From NCBI GenBank assembly GCA_052144935.1, contig JBKQPR010000144.1:1-57431 (forward strand): a stretch of 57,431 nt of DNA, written 5' to 3'. Below, piece after piece: positions 1-7,679 of this stretch. Position 1 is the first letter of the stretch; each line of letters begins with the position of its first letter. Under the pieces are notes generated by a model. It was not told the origin of the DNA. It made no database searches and saw nothing but the letters and a program-made list of their open reading frames with translations. This DNA is from JOPF133 sp052144935. GTDB lineage: Bacteria; Acidobacteriota; Terriglobia; Bryobacterales; Bryobacteraceae. The position numbers and the translations under genes are program-made.

Positions 1-112
1 CTCACCGCGTAGCCTCCCCGGACAGATCTTTAGCCCTGGATATGGGCCACTCGCAAAAGGCTCTAACGGCCCAATGGGTCATTCTTAGAAAGCACAGGCG
101 GGTCACTTCTGG
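1..112. mobile_element. Possible IS21-family element end
   Basis: Three related short motifs occur in one orientation: GGGCCACT near 43-50, GGGTCATT near 76-83 and GGGTCACTT near 100-108. Read on the minus strand they give TGACCC-type repeats, the kind of multiple internal repeat found at the tips of IS21-family elements. The homology of the neighbouring DUF3987 gene stops abruptly at about position 107, as expected if an element inserted there. No transposase gene is visible because the window starts here, so the family call is an inference. Confidence 0.35.
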
Positions 113-2346
113 CGAGCGCCGAAGGCATCAGGCTACGGTACTTGCTCAAGTGGGAAATGAGAGCCGGGTGGAGCTCATCACCGCGAATCTTCGCTTCGAG
201 TTCCGCCAGCCACTCAATGAAGAGTCCCTGTGCATCGGCAGCAAACCGAAGCCGCGCCGGGTTCCCCGGATCTAATTCCACCAGGATATGGAAGACCCGC
301 GCCGCCAATTCTTCTGATGTCTCATCCGGCGGTCGATCCACATACGTCCAGTCGGGCTTGTCCGGCCACACCAGAAGTTGAAACCGCTGAATCAGTCCGT
401 CATTGCTCGGACCGTCCTCTAGCTAGTGCATCGACTAGGTAAGAGCGAAGCCGCCCCGGTTGGATGCCGCCCAACATAGACATACAGCACGCTTCAACGT
501 GGATCGTGCCGCGGCCGATCCGGTCTATGGTGTGCCCGGTGTCCCCGTTCCACGCTTGGAGACTGAAGGCGCGTTCACCTTCACGGCCCGCTCGGTCTAA
601 CTGACTCCACCAGCCGGTGAGTTCGTCCCTGATAACCAGGACGCCCGCTGGGTTTTCGCTCATGGTTTGGTGAAGCGCTTCGAAGGTGGCGTCATTCACG
701 ATCAGCCGTCGCAACCTCGGCTCTTCGGGTTCGTCTTCCGGCCTGTCGGGCGCCGGCTTCCCCTTCTTCGTGTTCGCCTTGTATTGTTCTCTCCACGCCG
801 TGCGCCGAAGCTCGTATGCCTCCTGCTCTCGCGTGTAGGCCCTCAGCGCCTCTTCGTGCTCTTGCCGCCATTCCGCCTGAATCAGATTCAGCGGACGGGT
901 AGCTGCCTGAATGACAGGGGACTTCAAGAATCCCGGTGGCGCGATGATGCCGCCCCAAAGGTTCGGAACAACCACCCATGCGGTATCATGCGCCTTCGGC
1001 TGGATGACGGCCCGCCGGTTCACCACGCCGGCAAGACAGAGCGCCGCCACTACCGCCGGATAGTCCAGTGGGACTTGCATGCGCTCGGCCACGTCCGCCA
1101 CCAGAGGACGGAACGAATCCGGGAGAAGGTCTTCGGAGAAGGCTTGCACGGGCGGAAGCTCGCTTTGAATCGTTTCCAACTTCGGCCAATCGCCCACGGC
1201 TCCCGCCCGCGCCGAATGGCGTTCCGGTTCTGCATCCGACAGTTCCCATCGTGCCCGCAACTCGAAGAGCGTAGCCGCGTCTAGCGGTGCCGCCGCTTCG
1301 GTCAGTTCCCGGAACCGCTCGAAGGTGCCGCCCCCGTCCCGCCAGTCCGTAACGTCGCCCTTCGCCGGCAAGCCCGGAAACTCCACGATGCGAACGGAAG
1401 CGGCCACGGCCAACAGAGCGTCCGCAACCGCCGCCGCATGCTTCCGGCCCGGCCCGTCGTTGTCGGTAAGGACAACGATGTGCAGGCCCTGAAAAATCTC
1501 CGTCCATCCCGCGTACAGATCACTGCCGCCGGAACCGCCGGGATTGCAAGACGCCACAAGTCCCCATCCTTCCAAGGTGTGAACGTCCTTTTCCCCTTCG
1601 GGAAGATAGACTGTTCCGGCGTTGAGCAACTTGGGCAGACGATAGGGAACGCGTGGGCAATCGCGGAAACGGTATTCCGAGCCACTGTCCCCTTCACCCT
1701 CCTTTGCTTCTTTCCAACTGGGAGTGCCCGTTGCGCGTTCCCTCTTCGGGTCGCGAACATAGCGCCCGGCCTTCAGCCCCACCACAGTACCGCCCCGGGG
1801 GACGGCCCGCTCCGGGTCCGTCGTGCCCGCGGCCTCAACTCCGCTTGGACGGACCAGAGTGAAGGTCTTCTCCCCGTTTGGCTTCAGGTGGCGGATGACC
1901 TCGAACAGAAGGCTTCCGTCCCGATCCACATAAGAGCAGCGCTCGATTTCCCGCCACTCGCCCGCCGCGCCCGTGCGTTTTGTAGGTTTTGAAAGTGCCG
2001 TGCCCGCCGAATTTCCGTTCGCGCGCGTGCTACTGCGGCGGTATTCGGGTTCGATCCGCCCCACCAGCCGAAAGACTTCGGCCTTTGCCGTCTTAAAATC
2101 CGCGCCGGTAAGGGCCATTTCGAGTTCGAGAATGTCCCCGCTACGCCCGCAGCGGGAATGGCAGAACCAGCACCCGGTTTCCGGGTCCACTGCGAAGTTG
2201 TCGTCCTTCCCCTGGTGGATCGGACACGGCCCGCGCCACTCAGCCGCCCGCCGCTGTTTCAGGCGCGGGACGCGCGCCGCGTAGTACCCAGAGATTTCGC
2301 CTGGAGTGAAGATGATGGGCGAATATGTGGGAGCAGCCCCCGCCAT
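63..2346 (-). pseudogene. CHC2 zinc-finger / DUF3987 primase-like protein, frameshifted and 3'-truncated
   Basis: The start at 2346 opens a 648-codon frame. Residues about 40-70 contain a CHC2-type zinc finger (CPIHQGKDDNF, then CWFCHSRCG), as in DnaG and phage or plasmid primases. A Toprim-like region with acidic residues follows (LPEGEKDVH near 255, LTDNDGPG near 300), and the second half is DUF3987-like. The frame stops at 400, but the minus-strand sequence resumes in another frame from about 410 to 63 with SNDGLIQRFQLLVWPD, which continues the same domain, so a single-base insertion near 405-412 has broken the gene. The family-like sequence then ends after HLSKYRSLMPS at about 107, where foreign sequence begins. 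The family is typical of integrated mobile elements. The 'pseudogene' call assumes there is no sequencing error at the frameshift. Confidence 0.7.
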
Positions 2347-2431
2347 TTATTGGCCTTTCCCGTCGTACCGGCCGCCAGGGCCAGCGGCGTGCTCATTTGC
2401 CACCGCGGCCCTATGGCGTTTTCGAACCACT

Positions 2432-2596
2432 TCAGCAACCCCTAAGGTGGCACGCGAACCGTTCAGGCGTCGGCTCGTGGATCATCGGCAGACCAGTCTG
2501 CATCCACGAAAGGCCAAGGCGCGCGAGACCCCCGGTTGGTGTCGGGATCTCGATCACACCGCCTAACTCTCGGCCCCTCAACGGCGTTGGCGCCAC
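2432..2596 (-). CDS. Small hypothetical protein (54 aa) of the integrated element
   Basis: A GTG-started 54-codon frame begins 6 bases after the excisionase stop and ends 85 bases before the CHC2/DUF3987 start, all on the minus strand, so it would sit between them in one transcript. The product contains IEIPTPTGGLARLG and LPMIHEPTPERFACH, which reads as protein rather than random shadow. I recognise no domain. The start is uncertain, and it could be non-coding spacer. Confidence 0.35.
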   Translation of the reverse strand: MAPTPLRGRELGGVIEIPTPTGGLARLGLSWMQTGLPMIHEPTPERFACHLRGC

Positions 2597-2602
2597 ATGC
2601 AT

Positions 2603-2797
2603 TCAAGCCGTCTCTCCCGAGCGCGTGTTCCGCTCGATCCACTCTTCAAGGGCGCGGGCTGGAACACGAACCGCGCGGCCCTTACGAAAGGTCGGCAACT
2701 CACCGGAAGCCATCATCAAGTACACGGTTGCGCGGCCTAAGGATAGGCGGCGCGCCACCTCGTCAGCCTTCAGGATTAGCTTTTCGGACTGATCCAT
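2603..2797 (-). CDS. Excisionase / MerR-like helix-turn-helix DNA-binding protein
   Basis: This 64-residue protein has the HTH_17 (excisionase-type) fold signature: a helix-turn-helix (LKADEVARRLSLGRATVY), then a wing with LPTFRKGRAVRVP and a final helix ALEEWIERN. Such proteins assist element excision or control element genes. The frame stays open to 2890, but I chose the ATG at 2797 because a TATAGT -10 sequence lies at 2832-2837, downstream of the earlier ATG, and an AGAGAGATCTCC stretch precedes the chosen start. It is the first gene of a minus-strand unit leading into the small ORF and the DUF3987 gene. Confidence 0.75.
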   Translation of the reverse strand: MDQSEKLILKADEVARRLSLGRATVYLMMASGELPTFRKGRAVRVPARALEEWIERNTRSGETA

Positions 2798-2831
2798 GGA
2801 GATCTCTCTTGTCTGCTCATGGTTCAGTGAT

Positions 2832-2837
2832 ACTATA
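2832..2837 (-). promoter_or_regulatory. Putative -10 element of the excisionase operon
   Basis: On the minus strand the hexamer TATAGT lies 35-40 bases upstream of the ATG at 2797. The -35 region is weak. The site is in the 121-base divergent gap between the excisionase and the zinc-ribbon gene. Confidence 0.35.
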
Positions 2838-2918
2838 CATTCTGTCCACTGCACAACTGGAAAATGGCGGGACATTTGAGGCGTTTTCACTGGACTTTTG
2901 CAAATTGCATAGGACGCG

Positions 2919-4019
2919 ATGACTCAACGACGACAGTTCTGGGCCGGCGGCTGGTGTCGCTTTAGCCGCTACGAGATCCGGGATGGAGCTATTCGGCCAG
3001 CCCGGAATGCCGATTTGAGCTGGTACGACCCGTGGGAAATCTACCGTATCAGCGAGAAAGATAAAGGGACGCCGCCGCCTTATCAATCTCTGCTGGCACT
3101 CGTGTGGTCGCTCGGGGCCGTATTCGTTGAGGCCGAATCGAGATGGCGATTCGACTGCGGGGCCGAATCCCTTGACCTCAGCGAACAGAACGAGATTCTT
3201 GATTGGTGCTCTCGCTTTGGGTTGCTTGGCATATTGCCTCATACGGCGATCAGCATCCAAATCCCACCCAGAAACTCATCGCCCAATGGTCGAAAGCAGA
3301 ACGAGTACGTCCGAGTGAACGGACAGTGGATCGATCGAATCGGCACCCAGCCCTATGTAAGCGCGGACGGTGTCACTCTTTTTGATTTGGTTGAAGCATT
3401 TCAGTCTCTTCTTTTCAGGGCTCAGTCGCGGTCTGGGAACACTCCGGACTTGGGAAAGGTTGATGAACTCGCTCAGCGATCACACCCGGTTGCCACAATT
3501 TCGTTCTTAGACCTAGACCTAGACGGGCCCACTCTGAGGACTGTGCCACTGTCAACAGTCCTTTCAAGGTATTTCCCCGATTTCAAAGACGCTGGAGACC
3601 ATTTCAAATGCCCGCGCCCGCTTACTCGGGAGTTCTGGAAAATCTACTCCGAGCGGGTGGACGATTTTCTCCAGACTGCGGTCACATTCCTTACAGCCGT
3701 CGAGCCAATTGCGGGTTTACACGACATCGGAAGCCTGTCCTGGTTGGAATCGTTTCTGGCGCCCATTGGCGTGTCACTCTCGTTCGATTCAACGAACCAG
3801 ATTCAGGAGCAGTGGGTTTGCCCTTCGTTACTGTCCTCTTTTGGACGTATGGCCGTTCAGGACCTTTCTGCGGGTATGCGGGTTCTGTGTTGCGCCTGTT
3901 GCGGAAGACCTTTTGTAACGAGCAGTTATCAGACTCGCTATTGTTCCGAGCAGTGCGGCTGGAGGCAGAGAAAGCGCAGAACTCGCACTGCACAGAACGA
4001 CCAGACAACCCAGGAGTAA
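2919..4019 (+). CDS. Hypothetical protein with C-terminal zinc ribbon
   Basis: This 366-residue protein is divergent from the excisionase. I do not recognise residues 1-310. The C-terminus (about 322-352) has CCACCGRPF, then YCSEQCGWRQRKRR: two Cys pairs followed by a basic tail, the layout of CGNR/FCS-like zinc ribbons that bind nucleic acids. The codon usage and lower GC differ from the backbone genes, in keeping with element cargo. It may be a DNA- or RNA-binding regulator of the element, which is inference from the ribbon and basic tail only. Confidence 0.6.
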   Translation: MTQRRQFWAGGWCRFSRYEIRDGAIRPARNADLSWYDPWEIYRISEKDKGTPPPYQSLLALVWSLGAVFVEAESRWRFDCGAESLDLSEQNEILDWCSRFGLLGILPHTAISIQIPPRNSSPNGRKQNEYVRVNGQWIDRIGTQPYVSADGVTLFDLVEAFQSLLFRAQSRSGNTPDLGKVDELAQRSHPVATISFLDLDLDGPTLRTVPLSTVLSRYFPDFKDAGDHFKCPRPLTREFWKIYSERVDDFLQTAVTFLTAVEPIAGLHDIGSLSWLESFLAPIGVSLSFDSTNQIQEQWVCPSLLSSFGRMAVQDLSAGMRVLCCACCGRPFVTSSYQTRYCSEQCGWRQRKRRTRTAQNDQTTQE

Positions 4020-4029
4020 TACGATGGCA

Positions 4030-4285
4030 AGAAGACGCGGACACCCACCCCGACGCGACCGCCGAAGTTCTTTCCACGCCTGCACCAATTCCTGAACGTG
4101 CTCCGCCCTCGGCGCCCGGCCGTTTCGCTCCACCTTGCACTTCTGCCAGGCGGCAGCGTACGCAGCCGTCAACCCCTCGGGGCTGATTTCGTAAATACGC
4201 GCCGCAGTTCCTCCAATTGAGCGGTGGTGAGGGGCCGGTCTGGGGTGAGGTCCTGGCGTTGAGCCGTAGCGAGATTCGCATTATC
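4030..4285 (-). pseudogene. Frameshifted small helical protein remnant
   Basis: On the minus strand one frame gives DLTPDRPLTTAQLEELRR and then stops after a few more residues. A second frame takes over exactly there with RIYEISPEGLTAAYAAAWQK, continuing RAEHVQELVQAWKELRR. Joined, they make a continuous alpha-helical protein of about 70 residues, so a frameshift near 4200-4210 is likely. No function is assigned. It sits beside the end of the left element and is probably decayed cargo. Confidence 0.35.
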
Positions 4286-4604
4286 TTCGCCTGAGTGTAG
4301 CGCCGCGGCGGACCGGGGTGCAAGGCCGGTTAATGCAGGTTCATTACGGGGTTGGCGGTCCCGAGGAGCCGCGGCAAAACGAATGCCCGCGGCATTCGAG
4401 AAGGTGCCTACTCGTGGAGAAGCGCGCGGGCAAGCTTTGGCTGTAGGGGTGCCGCTGGCGGCGTGGCTGCGAAAAGTGACCGTAGCCAACGACGTAGCCA
4501 AGCCGCTGGACACCGACGAAATCTATGGACAATTCGGAACGTCCGCGGCCCGTAAACCTACGGCACGTAACGTGGGAAGAAGCGGTGGACAGCGAACCTT
4601 CGAA

Positions 4605-4649
4605 CTACGAACCAGAAGGTCGGCAGTTCGAATCTGTCCGGGCGCACCA
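4605..4649 (+). other. 3' fragment of tRNA-Arg(ACG): probable element attachment site
   Basis: The sequence runs from an anticodon loop CTACGAA (4605-4611) through the anticodon-stem 3' arm CCAGAAG, a complete T arm (GGCAG, TTCGAAT, CTGTC) and a 3' acceptor strand CGGGCGC to ACCA (4646-4649). It follows bacterial tRNA-Arg(ACG), but the bases upstream do not pair to make the anticodon, D or acceptor 5' arms. A tRNA reduced to its 3' half from the anticodon loop onward is the usual footprint (attR) of an element integrated into a tRNA gene. The intact gene would lie left of the window. Confidence 0.75.
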
Positions 4650-4694
4650 TAGAATCAAGCACTTACGCCCGAGTTCGCGCTGCTCTCGGCGGTT

Positions 4695-4717
4695 TTGACC
4701 GCTACCTTGACCGCTAC
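4695..4717. repeat. Tandem 11-bp direct repeat beside the tRNA-Arg fragment
   Basis: TTGACCGCTAC occurs at 4695-4705 and 4707-4717. A similar arrangement, a tandem 11-bp repeat about 70 bases past a tRNA 3' end, occurs next to the integrase at 50532-50553, so both may be integrase arm-type sites or remains of an integrase gene end. The rest of 4650-5046 shows no gene that I can support. Confidence 0.35.
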
Positions 4718-5046
4718 TGACCCAAAAATCTCGTCCATTTTAAGGGCCGCTCGTCTTTCCGAGCCGGGGGTCAGGTGCATTCGGCCGCTGCCTCTTGCGC
4801 GAGGGCATCTACTACCGCCTCTAGCCCCTGAAAATGTGCCGCTATTCTCAGGATCTCTCTTATCAACTGTATTGAACAGAGACTGTGCACGAGACGTGAA
4901 CAGAGAATGCCCACGACAAGTTCGCTAACCACAGCGTCTATCCGCGATTTCTTCCACAAGATGAGGACTCCGGCTAGGCTCCGAGATCCCGGCTACCCCG
5001 ATAGCCCCCGGTGCCCAGCCCTAGGGACCGGTGTCATAATTAACGT

Positions 5047-6000
5047 ATGAGAGTGTGGGCGGCCATGGCGCCGATCGGTGTGCTGGCTCTGGCGGTGTGG
5101 GCGGCCGGCCAACAGGATCCCCCGCAGTTGCCCAAGACGGCCCCCGCGGAACAGGCCGACGATCCGGCCCGCATCCTGGTGGAGGTCACCCGCGTGAACC
5201 TGCTGTTCACCGTGACCGACAAGAAAGGCCGTTTCGTCAACAACCTCACCAAGCCCGATTTCGAGGTGATCGAGAACAAACGGGCGCAGACGATCCAGGA
5301 TTTCAGCGCGGAAAGCGATCTGCCGCTGCGGCTGGCCGTGCTTGTCGATACCAGCAACAGCATCCGCGAGCGCTTCAAGTTCGAGCAGGAAGCCGCCGTG
5401 GAGTTCCTGCGGAACGTGGTTCAAGCCAAGCAGGACAAGGCCATGGTGGTGAAATTCGATAGCGTTCCGGAGCTGGAGACCGACCTGATCGACAACTTCG
5501 CGGCTCTGGAACGGGCGGTTCGCGATCTGCGGCCCGGCGGCGGCACGTCCATGTACGACGCGATCTACTACGCCTGCCGCGACAAACTGGCGCAGGATCA
5601 GCCCAAGTACAAGTTCCGCCGCGCGCTGGTGCTGTTGAGCGACGGCGACGACAACCAGAGCCGCTACACCCGCGACCAGGCGCTGGAGATGGCGCAGAGG
5701 GCGGATGTGGTGATCTACGCCATTTCCACAAACATCACGCGCGACGAAACCGAGGGCGACAAGGTCCTGAAATACCTAACTTCGGAGACCGGCGGCCAGT
5801 CGTTTTTCCCGTTCAAGGTGGAGGACCTGGTGCAGTCGTTCGAAAACATCTATCACGAGCTGCGCCACCAGTACATCATTTCGTACCGTCCCGATCCGCT
5901 CATCACCGACGGCCAGTTTCACCCCCTCGATTTGCACGTGCGGGGCCGCAAGGACTTGATCGTACACGCGCGCAAGGGATACTACGCTCCCAAGATGTAG
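5047..6000 (+). CDS. VWFA-related acidobacterial secreted protein
   Basis: This 317-residue protein has an N-terminal hydrophobic signal (about 1-22, ending near AAGQQ), then the VTVTD-like strand and 'NLTKPDFEVIEN' segment characteristic of the acidobacterial VWFA-related domain family (TIGR03436 type). A von Willebrand A domain follows, with the metal-site motif DTSNS (about 101-105), a GGGTSMYDAI segment supplying the conserved Thr, and LLSDGDDN. The C-terminus has the QYIISYRP and GYYAP motifs also typical of the family. It is probably an exported adhesion or protein-interaction module. It stands alone and is convergent with the glycosidase-like gene 11 bases downstream. Confidence 0.85.
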   Translation: MRVWAAMAPIGVLALAVWAAGQQDPPQLPKTAPAEQADDPARILVEVTRVNLLFTVTDKKGRFVNNLTKPDFEVIENKRAQTIQDFSAESDLPLRLAVLVDTSNSIRERFKFEQEAAVEFLRNVVQAKQDKAMVVKFDSVPELETDLIDNFAALERAVRDLRPGGGTSMYDAIYYACRDKLAQDQPKYKFRRALVLLSDGDDNQSRYTRDQALEMAQRADVVIYAISTNITRDETEGDKVLKYLTSETGGQSFFPFKVEDLVQSFENIYHELRHQYIISYRPDPLITDGQFHPLDLHVRGRKDLIVHARKGYYAPKM

Positions 6001-6011
6001 GCGCACTCTCC

Positions 6012-7505
6012 TCATTCGGGAACTGCCACGGCAACCGTTCCCGCGGCTCCGACCGTGACCTTCACCGATGAGACCGTCCTGCCAAGGGGCGCCTTTTCCA
6101 CCCGCGCCCTGGCCGCTTTCCCGTTCACCAGCAGCGAATCGTGGAGGCCGGCGAACTCCGCATACCAGACCAGCGCGGGTCCACGCTGGTTCGTGAAGAT
6201 GGTTTTGCGATTGCCTTCATGCCGCACGGTCACTTCATTCGCGCGGATGGGCAGGTTACGCAGCTCGGCCCAGGCGATGCTCGTGCCCAGGGCCGGCAAG
6301 GTCCTGACGGAAGCCTCGACCCAACCGCCCTCGACACTCGACAAGAGCGCGGATTCGGTTTCCAGGTTGATGCCCATGGTGCCATTCACGACCGCGCCGA
6401 CGGTGCTGAAGGGAACCTCGGGATACTCCATTCGGCTCTGGCCGGGCGTCATGATTTCCAGCAGCCGGTTGCGCGCCACGTCGGGATCGCCGTACCGGTA
6501 CAGCACCTCGACCCGCCGTCTCCCGGCGCCGGCCAGGGCGGCCTTGAGTTTCGGACCGTCCTCCACCACGCCCCAGTACAGCAGGTTGTCCGAGTCGCGA
6601 CCCTCCAGATTGTGGTCCTTACCCACCCGCTGGTAGAAGCATTGGTCCTTCTCATTCCACCATCTGGCGTTGACCAGCGTGCGTACGTCCTCCGCCTTTT
6701 TCAAATAGGCGTGAGCCAGTTCGGCGTTGCCGCGAGTCTCCTGAATCCGGGCGTATGCCAGATAGGCGGCGAACTGGGTGGCGAGCACGTCGTTGCCGAG
6801 CGTGTAATCGTGGTTGCCTTCATCGTAGCCGGGAATTCCGCGCGCCGACTGGAACTTTTTATTGCCGGGAATCCCGCGAACGTTGAGCAGGCGGGGCCGC
6901 GTCATCACCTGGTCCAAGCCGAGTCCCCAGCGTTCCACGTAATCCGTAACCGTATGGCCGTAGAAGTTGAGGAGCGCCGGGTCATTGATGTAAGCCGGCT
7001 CGCCGGACCACAGATACATGCGGTAGCAGGCGTCCAGAATGTCGAAGTTGGCCGGCAGATTGAACCAGAACAGCGCGTCGTTCTGGTAATCCACCGGCGC
7101 GGGCCGGTTGAAGCGGTCGATTTCCCAGAAACTGCACCAGTCCCTGGCCTCCGATACGGCTTCGGCAAACCGCTTCAGCATGTTCAGGTTGTGGCGCGCC
7201 AGCCCCAGGGCGTGGGCTCCCATGGCCTGATGCGCGGTATCGCGCATGCAGAACGCTCCCCGCCCCGGTTCGGCAGCTTCGTACCAGGGGCCGACCGGGT
7301 CGCCGTCGAACACGTAAGCCATGGCTTGCCGCTTAGCCCGATTAAAACCCTCCACCAGACGGGTGTCGGAGGAATCGAATTCCAGTTTCGATTGGACCGC
7401 GCCGCTCTGCTGCTTAACTTCGCTGGCGCCGATGATCACGCCACCGATACCGGTTGTCTGGGCCCAACCGGCGCTAGCCGCCAGGAGCATCACCCACAGA
7501 AACAT
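6012..7505 (-). CDS. Exported six-hairpin glycosidase-like protein
   Basis: About 497 residues. The internal ATG at 7505 is chosen because it starts a clean signal peptide (MFLWVMLLAASAGWAQ); the longer frame to 7673 runs through an intergenic repeat. The mature part shows an all-helical catalytic-toroid style: GDPVGPWYEA, GAFCMRDTAHQAMGAHALG, WFNLPANFD and YFLW-like hairpins, ending in beta strands with FTNQRGPALVWY. It is homologous along most of its length to residues about 195-640 of the regulator at 11518-13449. The exact substrate is not readable from sequence. It lies downstream of the TonB receptor on the same strand, so uptake and hydrolysis of the same glycan is a reasonable inference. 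Confidence 0.7.
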   Translation of the reverse strand: MFLWVMLLAASAGWAQTTGIGGVIIGASEVKQQSGAVQSKLEFDSSDTRLVEGFNRAKRQAMAYVFDGDPVGPWYEAAEPGRGAFCMRDTAHQAMGAHALGLARHNLNMLKRFAEAVSEARDWCSFWEIDRFNRPAPVDYQNDALFWFNLPANFDILDACYRMYLWSGEPAYINDPALLNFYGHTVTDYVERWGLGLDQVMTRPRLLNVRGIPGNKKFQSARGIPGYDEGNHDYTLGNDVLATQFAAYLAYARIQETRGNAELAHAYLKKAEDVRTLVNARWWNEKDQCFYQRVGKDHNLEGRDSDNLLYWGVVEDGPKLKAALAGAGRRRVEVLYRYGDPDVARNRLLEIMTPGQSRMEYPEVPFSTVGAVVNGTMGINLETESALLSSVEGGWVEASVRTLPALGTSIAWAELRNLPIRANEVTVRHEGNRKTIFTNQRGPALVWYAEFAGLHDSLLVNGKAARARVEKAPLGRTVSSVKVTVGAAGTVAVAVPE

Positions 7506-7670
7506 TCTCTTGTTTTCCTCCGCGCTTACTCGGCTTCTGCGCGTCCCTCCGGAAACTGCACGGGTATACCTCTTTGACGCGGGGGCGCGGAGAAATTCGC
7601 GGAGAAGAAGACCAAAAATGTTGTTTTCTCCGCGTTTTCCTCCGCGCCTCCGCGTCTCTGCGGTGAATGA
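7506..7670. repeat. Intergenic CCGCG-rich inverted repeats
   Basis: The gap between the TonB receptor and the glycosidase-like gene holds several copies of TTCTCCGCG / CGCGGAGAA-type words in both orientations (for example CGCGGAGAAATTCGCGGAG near 7587 and TTTTCTCCGCG near 7625), ending in CTCTGCGGTGAA. This matches a dispersed intergenic repeat style common in many bacterial genomes (ACGCGGAGG-type). It could fold into long hairpins and attenuate the transcript between the two genes. Confidence 0.55.
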
Positions 7671-7679
7671 CATGGTCGC

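Noticed and set aside
4344..4652. Small protein genes over the tRNA-Arg fragment
   Set aside because: The open frames cross the tRNA T arm and CCA end and have no protein features.
6141..7577. 478-codon forward frame over the glycosidase-like gene
   Set aside because: It is antisense to a gene with a signal peptide and a paralogue; its translation has no protein-like features.
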